A stretch of 64,000 bases of DNA from JACKIC01 sp964543795. GTDB lineage: Bacteria > Planctomycetota > UBA1135 > UBA2386. This document shows positions 46,001 through 53,329 of this stretch, one piece after another. The DNA is taken from positions 17,101-81,100 of the forward strand of contig CAZIZN010000028.1 of assembly GCA_964543795.1 (NCBI GenBank), in the 5' to 3' direction. The stretch's first letter is position 1. Each line of letters begins with the position of its first letter. A program made the translations under genes and the position numbers. Below the pieces are notes generated by a model that saw only the letters and a program-made list of their open reading frames with translations, did no database searches and had not been told where the DNA came from.

Positions 46001-46480
46001 GCGCGTGGCCAGGAAGTCCTTGTCGTTGCCCGTGTGCCGCAACAGGAACAGCCCGACCTCGTCGAGCAGCTTGCGGTTGCGCAGGACGTTGAAGGTGAAG
46101 TAGCTGCCCATGCCACAGCCGGCGAACACGCCGATCGGGCCGGGGAACCGCCCGGGAACGTGCGTCGAGTCCTCCAGCGCCTCCCAGACGCATTCGAGGA
46201 AGTGGCGGTGCTGGGGGTCCATGATCGCCGCCTCCTTCGGGCTGAAGCCGAAGAACTCGGGGTCGAACTGGTCCATGCCCTCCAACACGACCCCAGCCTT
46301 CACGTAGCGCGGGTCACGAAGCAGCTGCGGCGGGACGCCCTCGGCGAGCAGCTCCGCGTCGGTGAACGTGCGCACCGACTCGTGCCCGCGCACCAGGTTG
46401 CGCCAAAAATCGCCGAGGGTCGGGGCGTCAGGAAGGCGCACGGCCAGCCCGACGACTGCGATGTCTTGTTCTCCGGTCAT
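40055..46480 (-). CDS. Type I polyketide synthase, single module KS-AT-KR-DH-ACP-TE
   Basis: A 2141-residue modular synthase. The KS domain (about 1-430) has Cys178 (TACSTS), His314 (VECHGTGT) and His353 (IGHLD). The AT domain (about 525-830) has GHSLGE with Ser627. A structural KR half (about 900-1130) precedes the catalytic KR (1155-1390), which has Ser1307/Ser1309, Tyr1320 and Asn1324. A DH-like hotdog region (1395-1665) has His1405 and Asp1581. The carrier domain (1755-1835) has Ser1795 in LGGHSL, more like a PCP than a PKS ACP. The thioesterase (1870-2120) has Ser1942 in GFSGGG and His2103. KR before DH is not the textbook order. No enoyl reductase is present. The module starts at ATG 46480. 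It needs a phosphopantetheinyl transferase, not in this window. Product unknown. Confidence 0.92.
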   Translation of the reverse strand: MTGEQDIAVVGLAVRLPDAPTLGDFWRNLVRGHESVRTFTDAELLAEGVPPQLLRDPRYVKAGVVLEGMDQFDPEFFGFSPKEAAIMDPQHRHFLECVWEALEDSTHVPGRFPGPIGVFAGCGMGSYFTFNVLRNRKLLDEVGLFLLRHTGNDKDFLATRVSYCLDLRGPSINIQTACSTSLVAIHYAAQSLLSGECDMAVAGGVTFEIPHRRGYVYHEGEVLSPDGHCRAFDHRSRGTVFGSGATVVVLRRLADALQDGDHVYAVVKGSSVNNDGARKVGYLAPSVDGQAAAMAEAMALAGVDPDDISYVECHGTGTEIGDPIEVSALTQAFAGSKRRQYCGLGSVKTNIGHLDTAAGAASFIKACLSLHHEEIPPSLNFEAPNPLIDFVNSPFYVNDRLRPWRRGGKPRYASVNSLGVGGTNAHVVLAEAPNVEPASLAGSATLPGVLVWSARNARSLDDYARRLAAHLRAHPDQHVLDVASTLAHGRQAFPKRRVTAFRDREHALRLLEGEEQKQVHTHTATESAKVVFLFPGGGAQHRHMARGLYATDVLFREHADRGLRQLAGLVDVDVRELWLGDAMDAAEVDRQLDRLSIQLPLIFLVEYSLAQCWLARGVRPTALLGHSLGEYSAACLAGVFSFEDCLRLVALRGRLLEPLQGGAMISVPLSAAECQRRMPASLDLATVNAPELCVISGPAAEVHAFAAKLAEEGIECQVLRIPVAGHSRMLDPVLDEFGAFLRTMRFSAPKLAFVSNRTGTWITEQQATSPQYWVDHLRNTVLFAAGVDLLVRDGRNVFVEVGPGRTLSSLVRLHPSWTADRSAIPSLRHPEERIDDEVYWRSAHARLWAAGVEVPLEDLVPVPRRRLSLPTYAFRHQRYWVDADPAGQEDRTGTNDRVDDVAKWQWVPEWQRCDAPAPAAAAEPGTWLVFVDELGVGKRLAARLRGRKLDVVEVHLGDSFGKLGEGRYAIAPELGREGYDALLRELAASGRQLRGVAHLWLLTRDHGFRPGSSFFHRCEEQGFYSLFFLAQALGGEDLPEDCRIVVFANELDGPADAARIAAVRPEKALVLGPGLCMPRELPGVQCRVVDLEVRLDRWGRTDRGALDQLAAVAERELAARDSGQFAWRGDTRSRLAHAARELPPARTELPARLRERGTYLITGGLGGIASLVAEWLARTSRARLILVTRRSLPPRDQWDRHLASAPGPVSQAIQKVRWLESLGAEVHVATADIADVVQLRAAIAEARGRFGPVHGVFHAAGVVQDELMANKEQATIERVLAPKVQGSLVLAEVLGDEPLDFTVLFSSTSAILGPPGQVDYVAANAFLNALARQRSAAGRPTVALQWGTWNRVGMTASLDAGRAAEAGRPEAIAQPLLQEKVQVTADEAVLTGRLAASTHWLLDEHRTGQGHALVPGTGFLELAAESLAAVGESMPFEVRDLYFFRPLYVPDGQSRAIRAHLRRSIEGYELEVESEVVLDEPGGSGKHGWQTHAQARIVLGHLQPPERVDLAAISARCLDVRRPVGADWIPSPQEANLRFGPRWRVVRELRYGDGEALATVALDESFAGDLASHRLHPALLDLATGYAMELVPGYDPRNLWVPLAYRSFRVHDRLPREVRSWVRRCVALGTGGDLVSTDLVLAAPDGRVLVEIEGFQMRRLAADQEFALAGAPVAAKPDHAPRGAVSGAEQLLAENIQKGIRQAEGVEALARVLAGELPVETVLTPVPLPGLLEELGKVQLVPDNAGTRFARPELDNEYVAPRDDVEQGLVRLWEELLGIDAVGVKDDFFALGGHSLIAVRLFAKIKKTYRIDYPMSVLFEAPTIEALAARMRQDGVAGASSLPSPAAAPAPQSRYRHLVAMHPSRHGDGTPFFLVAGMFGNVLNLRHLAQLIGADRPFYGLQARGLFGDMQPHTTFEEAARDYLEEVRSVQPHGPYLLGGFSGGGLTAYEMARQLRAAGEEVSILVMLDTPLPGFEWAGRLDRLKIQWQRLRRGGVGHLWQMVRNRLRWEMEKVQRRLGGEPLVEEPATFHSEAIEIAFRKALDAYRLEPQPLRVWLFRPPLPKVYDLGGGRYANKDRMLVHHDNRWTPYVRELHVVEVPGDHDSMVLEPNVRSLAAEVRRAIDAATRPAAAPAARAPALV

Positions 46481-46485
46481 GGCGT

Positions 46486-46509
46486 GATCGCGACCCTTCG
46501 GACGCGATC
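46486..46509 (-). promoter_or_regulatory. Inverted repeat in the PKS 5' leader, may occlude its ribosome site
   Basis: A perfect 7-bp inverted repeat GATCGCG/CGCGATC with a 10-base loop ends five bases before the PKS ATG. The only ribosome-site-like stretch (GAAGGG, 46499-46494 on the minus strand) lies in the loop. It could be an operator or an mRNA hairpin controlling translation. Only the repeat itself is directly seen; function is inference. Confidence 0.4.
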
Positions 46510-46671
46510 GTGTCCGACGAGGTGGCGAGAGATCTGGCGGGCGAGCAGGATACCGACCAGGGTGCCCGGCTCGTCTTCGAATCGGCAATCCGACGGCATC
46601 TACTCCAGCCTCTCCACGTCGATTCCCGACACAAGTCGCAGGCCTCCGACCCGCCCGCTGCCGACGCTCCC

Positions 46672-47649
46672 GTGCAGATCCTCACCGTCATCGTCAACTA
46701 CCGCTCCGCCCCGCTCACGATCGCGTGCCTGGAGTCGCTCGCCGAGGAGCGCCAACGCGTGCCGGGAATGTCCGTCGTCGTCGTCGACAACGAATCCGGC
46801 GACGACTCGGTCGCGATGCTGCGGACGGCCGTGGACCAGAACGCCTGGCACGCCTGGGTGGAGATCCGGCCCACCGGACGCAACGGCGGATTCGCGTTCG
46901 GCGTCAACGCGGGCGTGATGCCGTCGCTGCGCTCCGGGTCGCCGGCGGACGCCTATTGGCTGCTCAACCCCGACACCTACGTGCGCCCGGGCGCCCTCGT
47001 CGCGTTGCTCGACTTCCTGCGCGAGCATCCCGAGGCGAGCATCGTCGGCAGTCGGCTCGAGAATCCCGACGGCTCGCCGCAGCAGTCGCGTTTCCGCTTT
47101 CCTTGCCTGCAGAACGAGACCGCCGACGCGTTCCGCCTCGACGTGCTGCACCGGTGGGTCGGCGACCGCGCCACGCTGCCGCCCATGGTGGACACGGCGC
47201 ACGAGATCGACTGGCTCGCGGGTGCGAGCATGCTGATCCGCCGGCAGGTGTTCGAGAGCATCGGCGGCTTCGACGACGGCTACTTCCTCTACTTCGAGGA
47301 ACTCGATTTCTGCCGTCGAGCGAAGAACGCGGGTTTCCGCACCTGGTACGTGCCGCAGAGCCGCGTCGTGCACCTGGTAGGGCAGTCGACGGGTGTGACC
47401 CGTCGCGACGGCGACGCGGCCCGGCCCGGCAGGACGCCGCGCTACTGGTGGGAATCGCGACGCCGCTACTACGCCAAGCACCACTCGCTCGCCTACCGGC
47501 TGATCGCCAGCGCGGTGCTGCTCTTCGGGCGGACGACATGGCACGCGCGACGTCTGCTCCGGCGACGGCCCAACACCGATCCGCCACACTATCTCCGCGA
47601 CTTCGTCCTGCACGGCATGTGGCCGTGGCCCGCGCGCACCGGCCGGTGA
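46672..47649 (+). CDS. Family 2 glycosyltransferase (rhamnosyltransferase-like)
   Basis: A 325-residue GT-A enzyme: TVIVNYRSAPLTIACLESL at the start, VVDNESGDDS, GRNGGFAFGVNAG, LLNPDTYVRPGAL (the metal-binding region), and FDDGYFLYFEELDFCRRAKNAGF with the acidic EE...D motif. This arrangement is typical of rhamnosyl-type family-2 enzymes. The GTG at 46672 is preferred. The frame is open back to a GTG at 46510, but codons between them are unlike the rest (AGA, CTA, GAT, CGA are common) and the extra 54 residues do not match the family. It is divergent from the PKS gene and convergent with the Wzc-like gene. Confidence 0.85.
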   Translation: MQILTVIVNYRSAPLTIACLESLAEERQRVPGMSVVVVDNESGDDSVAMLRTAVDQNAWHAWVEIRPTGRNGGFAFGVNAGVMPSLRSGSPADAYWLLNPDTYVRPGALVALLDFLREHPEASIVGSRLENPDGSPQQSRFRFPCLQNETADAFRLDVLHRWVGDRATLPPMVDTAHEIDWLAGASMLIRRQVFESIGGFDDGYFLYFEELDFCRRAKNAGFRTWYVPQSRVVHLVGQSTGVTRRDGDAARPGRTPRYWWESRRRYYAKHHSLAYRLIASAVLLFGRTTWHARRLLRRRPNTDPPHYLRDFVLHGMWPWPARTGR

Positions 47650-47670
47650 CGACCGGTCAGCTGCGAACGG

Positions 47671-49896
47671 TCAGCTGCTGCCTGTCTCGCCGGGCACCTC
47701 GGACGTTGCCGGTTGCAGCACGACCGCCGTCAGGACCGCCCCCGAGCTCTCGACTTCGGCCAGCGCATCCTGGACCTCCTTGCGAACGGCGTCCCGAACA
47801 CGGGCCACGAGCACCGCCCCGTCCGTGCCGCGCAGCACGCCGATCGCGGCCGGATTCCGCTCGTGGAAGGGCAACGCGACCACGACGACGCGCTTCTCGG
47901 CGGCCAGACGATCGATCAGTTCGGTCAGCCCCGGGACGTCCAGGGCATCGGGGGGTGAGTCGGTCGCTTCGCCGGCGGGCAGGTAACGCAGTCCCGCCAG
48001 CGACGTGTCCTGGAGCGCCGCTGCCAGCGACACCTCGCCGCGCAGCACCTCGCGCCATCCCGGCGAACCGGCCCACCCGCAACGCCCCACGAACCGCGAC
48101 GTGCGGTCGTCGGCCGCCACGAGCACGGCGCGTCGACCGCCGTGCACGCACAGGCCGACGGCGAACGCGAACGCTGTCCGGCCGGCCTCGGCACTCGCGT
48201 TCACCGGCAGGACCGCGATCTTGAGCCCGCGCTCGTCGCGCGGGCCGAGCCCGACCTTTCGCCAGAAACGTTCGACGTCCAGGCGATCCTCGGCCAGCGG
48301 ACCGGCAGCTTCGGCGCCTGCCAGCCGGCGGCTGACCAGGATCTGGGCGTCGGCCACCCCCGCGCGCTGCAGGTCGAGGCGGCTTCGCACCCGGCGGTCG
48401 AGGAACGCGAGGCCCAGGGCCAGAGCCACGCCAAAGGCTGTGCCGCCCACGACACCGAGCATCAGCAGCCTGCTGCGCAGCGGTGCGATCTTGACCCGGT
48501 CGTAGCTGCCGGCGTGCAGGATCTTCACGTTGCTGAGCTTGAGCTGGTTCAGACGCTGCACGTTCTTGAGGCTCGTCAGTCCTTCGGCCAGCCGGTCGGC
48601 CGTCGTGCGCTTCTGTCGTGCATCGAGTTCGAGCTGGCGCAACCGCGGCGAGAGGGCATCGAGCGCCCGCAACTGCTCCTGCATGCCGGTGCGGCTCAAC
48701 AGGAGCTGTGCCCGCTGTTCCTCGAGTCGACGGAGCGCGACCTCGACGCTGTCCAGATTCTCCACGCAGCGAGCACGGCGAGGGTGCTCGAGTCGCGAGG
48801 TGACCATCACCAGGATCCGGTCCTCCTTCTGCAGCGCCAGTTTCGTCCGCTCCATCTCCGCCGCGAGGAGTTCCTTCTCCTTCTCGTAGATGCGCTTGTC
48901 GATCGTTCCAGCGCGGCGCTCGTTCTCCAGGATGTACTGCTCGAGCTGGCGCAGATACGCGGTGAGGCCCGTGTAGTCCGGATTGAGGGTCACCTGGCCG
49001 TTCTCGAGCGGGAGGAACTCCGGCACGTCCTCGAGCAGGGCGATGAGGACGTCGCGCTCGGCTTTGTGGCTCTTCGTCTCGAGTTCGGCCGTGTCGATCC
49101 GACGATCGATGTCGCCGAGATAGTCCATGAGGCTCAGGCGCTGTGCCTCGAAATCGTAGATCCGATGCTCGACACGGAACTCGCGCAACGTGTCTTCGGC
49201 GGCTCGCGCCATCTGCTCGGCGCTTTGCAGTTCGGCCTCGACGGTGCCCAGCGACTCGAGGGCACTGAACACTTCCCCGTGCAGGTCGCGCGCCGATTCG
49301 AGCACCGCGTCCACGACTTTCTTCGCCAGTTCCGGCGAGTGTGCCGTGTGCTCGATGTTGATCACGCTGGCGTTCGTCTCCGGATAGATCGCGACCGTGT
49401 CGCGCAGCAGCGTCGCGGCCCAGGCGTCGGCGGCCTGTCCCTCGGGGCCGGAGGCGTTGGTGCGGAACCACCAGGACTGGAAGCCGTGGAACAGGCTCGT
49501 CGTCCAGGACCCGCCACCTTCGTTGCCCGGGTCGTACGGCGCGGTCAACGTCTCGACGCCCACGCGGTCGACGACCATCTCCCACAAGCGCGGTGAAGTC
49601 AGCACCTGCAGTTCGTTGTTGATCGCCTCGCGCAGGCCGATCTGGTGGCTGCGCGCACCGTCGCCCGAGATCACGGACTCGACGGTCACGCTCTCGCGCG
49701 CGCTCGGGTACACGAACAGCTTGCCCAGCGAGCTGTACTGGTTCGGGGTCGCCACGCCACGGAACAGGCCGACACCGACTCCGACCATGGCACCCAGCAC
49801 GATCAGCAGGTGGAACCGCAGCAACGCGGTCACCCCGAACTGCAGGAGGTCGATGCGTCCCTGTGGCTCTTGACTGGCTGGTTCGACGTCGTTCAC
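47671..49896 (-). CDS. Wzz/Wzc-like polysaccharide chain-length protein with degenerate kinase domain
   Basis: A 741-residue inner-membrane protein. Helix 1 (about 29-47), a long periplasmic region with coiled coils (about 210-455), and helix 2 (477-499) form the Wzz-type co-polymerase. The C-terminal cytoplasmic domain (about 555-730) has the fold of a BY-type tyrosine kinase, but the nucleotide motifs are lost. The Walker A position reads SAEAGRTAF (568-576) without the lysine, A' reads VAADDR, and the Walker B aspartate is alanine in VVVALPF. The usual C-terminal tyrosine cluster is missing. It probably regulates exopolysaccharide length or export without kinase activity. A GTG start at 49896 lies 13 bases after the Wza-like stop. 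Confidence 0.85.
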   Translation of the reverse strand: MNDVEPASQEPQGRIDLLQFGVTALLRFHLLIVLGAMVGVGVGLFRGVATPNQYSSLGKLFVYPSARESVTVESVISGDGARSHQIGLREAINNELQVLTSPRLWEMVVDRVGVETLTAPYDPGNEGGGSWTTSLFHGFQSWWFRTNASGPEGQAADAWAATLLRDTVAIYPETNASVINIEHTAHSPELAKKVVDAVLESARDLHGEVFSALESLGTVEAELQSAEQMARAAEDTLREFRVEHRIYDFEAQRLSLMDYLGDIDRRIDTAELETKSHKAERDVLIALLEDVPEFLPLENGQVTLNPDYTGLTAYLRQLEQYILENERRAGTIDKRIYEKEKELLAAEMERTKLALQKEDRILVMVTSRLEHPRRARCVENLDSVEVALRRLEEQRAQLLLSRTGMQEQLRALDALSPRLRQLELDARQKRTTADRLAEGLTSLKNVQRLNQLKLSNVKILHAGSYDRVKIAPLRSRLLMLGVVGGTAFGVALALGLAFLDRRVRSRLDLQRAGVADAQILVSRRLAGAEAAGPLAEDRLDVERFWRKVGLGPRDERGLKIAVLPVNASAEAGRTAFAFAVGLCVHGGRRAVLVAADDRTSRFVGRCGWAGSPGWREVLRGEVSLAAALQDTSLAGLRYLPAGEATDSPPDALDVPGLTELIDRLAAEKRVVVVALPFHERNPAAIGVLRGTDGAVLVARVRDAVRKEVQDALAEVESSGAVLTAVVLQPATSEVPGETGSS

Positions 49897-49909
49897 CGGC
49901 AGCGGACGC

Positions 49910-50620
49910 TCACTGGAAGGGAACCAGGTAGGGGAAGGGCAGCATCTGGCGGATGTACTTGTCGACCCAGATGTTCACCTCGTCGATCGCCGTGTTCGGC
50001 ACGACGATGATGTCGCCGGGCTGGAGAAAGACGGGAGGGACCGTCCCCCAATACTCGGGATGGCAGTCCAACTCCCACTTGCGCATCGCGTTCGTGGCCA
50101 CCACGCGGCGCACGAGCATCACGTTGCTGGGGTTGGCGGATTCCTTCAGCAACCCACCCGCCTCACCGATCGCCTCGATCAACGTGAGCGTGCGGCTGTC
50201 GAGGTTGACCGGCCCCGGCCGCGCCACCTCGCCGATCACGTAGACGACGTGACCGTTCTCGAGGTCGATGCCGGGCACCAGGGACACGGTCAGATCGACG
50301 TCCTGCTTCTGCGCCCGGTAGAGCCCCGTGAGCTTCTCGTCGAGCACCTCGACGGTCAGGCCGGCCACCTCGACCTCGTCGACGAGCAGGAACGAGGCTC
50401 GACCGTCGCTGCGCACGCGTGCGTCGTGGTTGAGGTCCGAGCGGAACGGGAACCGCACCTGCACGGTGTCGCCGGCGACGAACTGCGCGCGCGCCGTGTC
50501 GCGCGTCGCGTTGATCTCCGACGCGAGCCCGGCGACGTCGTAGCCGGTCGCCGAGCAGCCGGCGAGCGATGCGGCCAGCAGCCACAGCCACATCAGGGGT
50601 TTGGCGAGCGCGTGCGTCAT
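49910..50620 (-). CDS. Polysaccharide export outer-membrane lipoprotein (Wza-like)
   Basis: A 236-residue protein with lipobox LAGC (Cys22). A Poly_export domain follows (about 45-130: FVAGDTVQVRFPFRSDLNHDARVRSDGRASF), and a SLBB-type domain (about 130-185: VIGEVARPGPVNLDSRTLTLIEAIGEAGGL), then FLQPGDIIVVP. These form the periplasmic ring of the export channel. It is shorter than E. coli Wza (379 residues), with one SLBB domain and a short C-terminal region, so the alpha-helical barrel may be reduced. Gene order export protein then Wzc-like protein matches known exopolysaccharide loci. Confidence 0.88.
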   Translation of the reverse strand: MTHALAKPLMWLWLLAASLAGCSATGYDVAGLASEINATRDTARAQFVAGDTVQVRFPFRSDLNHDARVRSDGRASFLLVDEVEVAGLTVEVLDEKLTGLYRAQKQDVDLTVSLVPGIDLENGHVVYVIGEVARPGPVNLDSRTLTLIEAIGEAGGLLKESANPSNVMLVRRVVATNAMRKWELDCHPEYWGTVPPVFLQPGDIIVVPNTAIDEVNIWVDKYIRQMLPFPYLVPFQ

Positions 50621-50646
50621 GACATGAGTTCGCTCTCGGAACACGG

Positions 50647-52740
50647 TCAAATCACCGGCAAGTCTCTCACACGACGGCCCCGCAGCCGCGAGACCGCGTT
50701 CGCGAACGCCGGACCGACCGGCGGCACCGCGATCTCGCCGACGCCACCTGCATCGGCCGTCGAAGCGATCAGGCTTACGTCGATCTTGGGCACCTGACCG
50801 TAACGGAGCAGCGGAAAATCCGGGAAGTTGGCGTTGGCGACCTCGCCGCCGACGACGTCGATGCGCTGCAACCACGCCGCCGAGAGGCCGAAGACGATCC
50901 CGCCCTCGATCTGCGCCCGCACGATGTCGGGGTGCACGACACGGCCGCAATCCACGGCGCAGAACACCCGGTTGGTGCGCAGTTCGCCTCCGATCTCACC
51001 GACCTCGACGACCGTCGCGACGAAGCTGCCGAACGACGCATGGCAGGCGAAGCCGCGCGCGCCGTCGGGCAGGGACGGGACCGCCGCCGCGAGTTGTTCG
51101 ACCCTGTCGATCGCCCCCAGGAGCCGGGGATGCCCGGCGAGCAGCCCGCGGCGCAACTCGACCGGATCGCGGCCCAGTCGTTCGGCCACTTCGTCGACGA
51201 AACACTCGATGGCGAACGCCGTGTGCGAATGTCCGACCGACCGCCAGAAGCCGATCGGCAGCGGCTGGTCGATGCCCCCCCACTCGACGGCCACGTCGGC
51301 GATCGCGTAGGGCAGGGTCTCGGCCCCTTCGAAGTCCGGTCCGATCGGGCCGGGTGGTGCGATCGGCGCCGAGAGGACGCGGTGGTGCCAGGCGACCACA
51401 CGCCCCCCGTCGAGACGTGCGGCGAGGTGGTGCAGCGCGCAAGGACGGTAGAAGTCGTGCCGCAGGTCGTCGTCGCGGCTCCAGACCACCTGCACGGGGA
51501 AGGGCACCTGCCGTGCGATCTCGACGGCCTCCTCGACCTCGACGTTCGCCACGCGTCGGCCGAAGCCGCCGCCCACGAAGGTCGTGTGCACGACCACGTC
51601 CGGTTCCGCGAAGCCGCAGATCCGCATGCCGATCTCCTTGGCCCCCATCGGATGCTGCGTCGGCGCCCAGATCTCGCAGCGACCGCGGTCCACGTGGGCC
51701 GTGGCGTTGATCGGCTCCATGGGCGCATGCGCCAGCATCGGCAACGAGTACGTCGCCTCGATGCGTTCGCCGGAGCCGTCCAGCCCGGCCCTTCCCGCGC
51801 CATCGCTACGAACAGGCACGAGCGGAGCCGCGGTCCGTGCGTCGAGCGCCTGACGGATCCAGCCGTCGTCGACGGCGCCGTGCGGCCCGCGGCTCCAGCG
51901 CAGCTGCAGGGCGTCGCGGCCGCGCAGCGCACTCCAGGTGTCGCGCGCGACCACCGCGACGCCGCGCCCGATGCGCAGCACGCGCTCGACGCCGGGCACG
52001 GCCAGCGCAGCGGCATCGCCGCAGTGTTCGAGCGACGCACCGGGGCGAGGCGATCGCGCGACCACGGCGAAGCGTTGGCCGGGCAACCGCACGTCGAGGC
52101 CGAAGACCGCACGACCCGCGATCTTCGCCTCGACGTCGAGCCGCGGCGCGGCGGTGCCGACGAGCCGGTACGTGGTCGGATCCTTGAGCACCGGCGCCTC
52201 GGGCACAGGCAGTTCGCGGGCGCGGGCGATGAGCCGTTCGTAGGCGAGGCGCCGTCCCGTCGGGGCGTGCACGACGAAGCCCGCCGCGGTCTCGAACTCG
52301 GCGATCGGCGCAGCGAACGCATCGGCCGCGGCCTGGACCAGCATCTGTCGCGCGGCGGCACCGGCCGCCCGCAGTTCGTCCCAGAGCGAACGCACGCTCG
52401 AACTCACCGCGGTGAGCTGGCTGCCGTAGCCGAGGCTCGCCAGCGCCTGGACCGGGCGCACCTTGGACCAGTCGGCGTCGAGTTCCTCGGCGACGATCAT
52501 CGGCAGCGCGGTCCAGACCCCCTGTCCCATCTCGGCCCGCGTGACCCACACCACGACCGCACCGTCCGGCTCCACGGCGAGGAACACGCTGGGCGCGAGT
52601 GCACCGGGGCGTTCGGGGACCTGCTTGGCCCAGCGCTCCTTGCGCCGGCCGTACCAGATGCCGAGCAGGATGCCCGCTCCGCCGGCGCCGCCGAGCAGGA
52701 GGAAGTCCCGCCGACGGATCTGCAAGGGGCCCGGCTTCAT
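50647..52740 (-). CDS. Molybdenum hydroxylase large subunit (isoquinoline 1-oxidoreductase IorB-like)
   Basis: The 697-residue protein starts with a twin-arginine signal (RRRDFLLLGGAGG at residues 9-21), so it should be exported folded with its cofactor. The aldehyde-oxidase/xanthine-dehydrogenase molybdopterin domains follow: TRAEMGQGVWTALPMIVAEEL, GGGFGRRVANVEVEEAV, QVVWSRDDDLRHDFYRP, and the terminal GGVGEIAVPPVGPAFANAV containing the catalytic glutamate. IorB-type enzymes hydroxylate N-heterocycles or aldehydes; the substrate here is unknown. It is co-translated with the [2Fe-2S] subunit upstream. No cytochrome c subunit or XdhC-type maturation factor is in the window. Confidence 0.88.
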   Translation of the reverse strand: MKPGPLQIRRRDFLLLGGAGGAGILLGIWYGRRKERWAKQVPERPGALAPSVFLAVEPDGAVVVWVTRAEMGQGVWTALPMIVAEELDADWSKVRPVQALASLGYGSQLTAVSSSVRSLWDELRAAGAAARQMLVQAAADAFAAPIAEFETAAGFVVHAPTGRRLAYERLIARARELPVPEAPVLKDPTTYRLVGTAAPRLDVEAKIAGRAVFGLDVRLPGQRFAVVARSPRPGASLEHCGDAAALAVPGVERVLRIGRGVAVVARDTWSALRGRDALQLRWSRGPHGAVDDGWIRQALDARTAAPLVPVRSDGAGRAGLDGSGERIEATYSLPMLAHAPMEPINATAHVDRGRCEIWAPTQHPMGAKEIGMRICGFAEPDVVVHTTFVGGGFGRRVANVEVEEAVEIARQVPFPVQVVWSRDDDLRHDFYRPCALHHLAARLDGGRVVAWHHRVLSAPIAPPGPIGPDFEGAETLPYAIADVAVEWGGIDQPLPIGFWRSVGHSHTAFAIECFVDEVAERLGRDPVELRRGLLAGHPRLLGAIDRVEQLAAAVPSLPDGARGFACHASFGSFVATVVEVGEIGGELRTNRVFCAVDCGRVVHPDIVRAQIEGGIVFGLSAAWLQRIDVVGGEVANANFPDFPLLRYGQVPKIDVSLIASTADAGGVGEIAVPPVGPAFANAVSRLRGRRVRDLPVI

Positions 52741-53192
52741 CGGCGCAGGCACCGCTCCAGGGCTGCGCGGATGCGCGGCTGGGTGCCGCAACGGCAGAGC
52801 ACGCGATCCATCTCGGCCGTGACGGCTTCCTCGCTGGGCGCCGGGGTCCGTCGCGCCAGCGCGAGCGCGCGCAGGACCTGCGCCGGCTGGCAGTAACCGC
52901 ACTGCGGCACCGAGCAGTCGCGCCAGGCCTGCAGCACACGATCGCCCGCCTCCCCCGCGATGCCCTCGATCGTCGTGACCCTGCGGCTGCCGACCGCGCC
53001 GACGGGCGTCTGACAGGCGAGCGCGGGCTCGTCGTCGAGGTGCACCGTGCAGGTCCCGCAGGCGCCGATGCCGCAACCGAACTTCGTGCCCGTGAGCGCG
53101 AGCACGTCGCGCAGCACCCACAGGAGCGGCATCGCCGGATCGACGTCGACCTGCACCGAGCGCCCGTTCACTGCGATCTGGATCTTCGCCAC
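52737..53192 (-). CDS. [2Fe-2S] subunit of molybdenum hydroxylase (IorA-like)
   Basis: A 151-residue ferredoxin-type subunit with eight cluster cysteines. Cys40, Cys45, Cys48 and Cys60 form the plant-type cluster (KFGCGIGACGTC). Cys98, Cys101, Cys133 and Cys135 form the second (QCGYC and LCRC). It passes electrons from the molybdenum subunit and has no signal of its own, so it would travel with the Tat substrate. The GTG start at 53192 is inferred; the gene overlaps the large subunit by four bases. Confidence 0.9.
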   Translation of the reverse strand: MAKIQIAVNGRSVQVDVDPAMPLLWVLRDVLALTGTKFGCGIGACGTCTVHLDDEPALACQTPVGAVGSRRVTTIEGIAGEAGDRVLQAWRDCSVPQCGYCQPAQVLRALALARRTPAPSEEAVTAEMDRVLCRCGTQPRIRAALERCLRR

Positions 53193-53329
53193 GCGCCGTG
53201 ATCTTGCCTGCCGGAGCGCAGGACCACAAGCGGAGCGGCAACCGCCCCAACCGCCCGACCACCTCGCGTCCGCGCGGATCCCCGACGCGCACGGCCCAGT
53301 CGAAGGCCCCGGGATGCCGATGGGAACGG

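Noticed and set aside
39185..46918. A 2577-codon open frame on the plus strand, antisense to the PKS gene
   Set aside because: It has no recognisable domain and is a GC-rich mirror of the PKS coding strand; composition is rich in Arg, Ala, His and Glu as expected for shadow frames.
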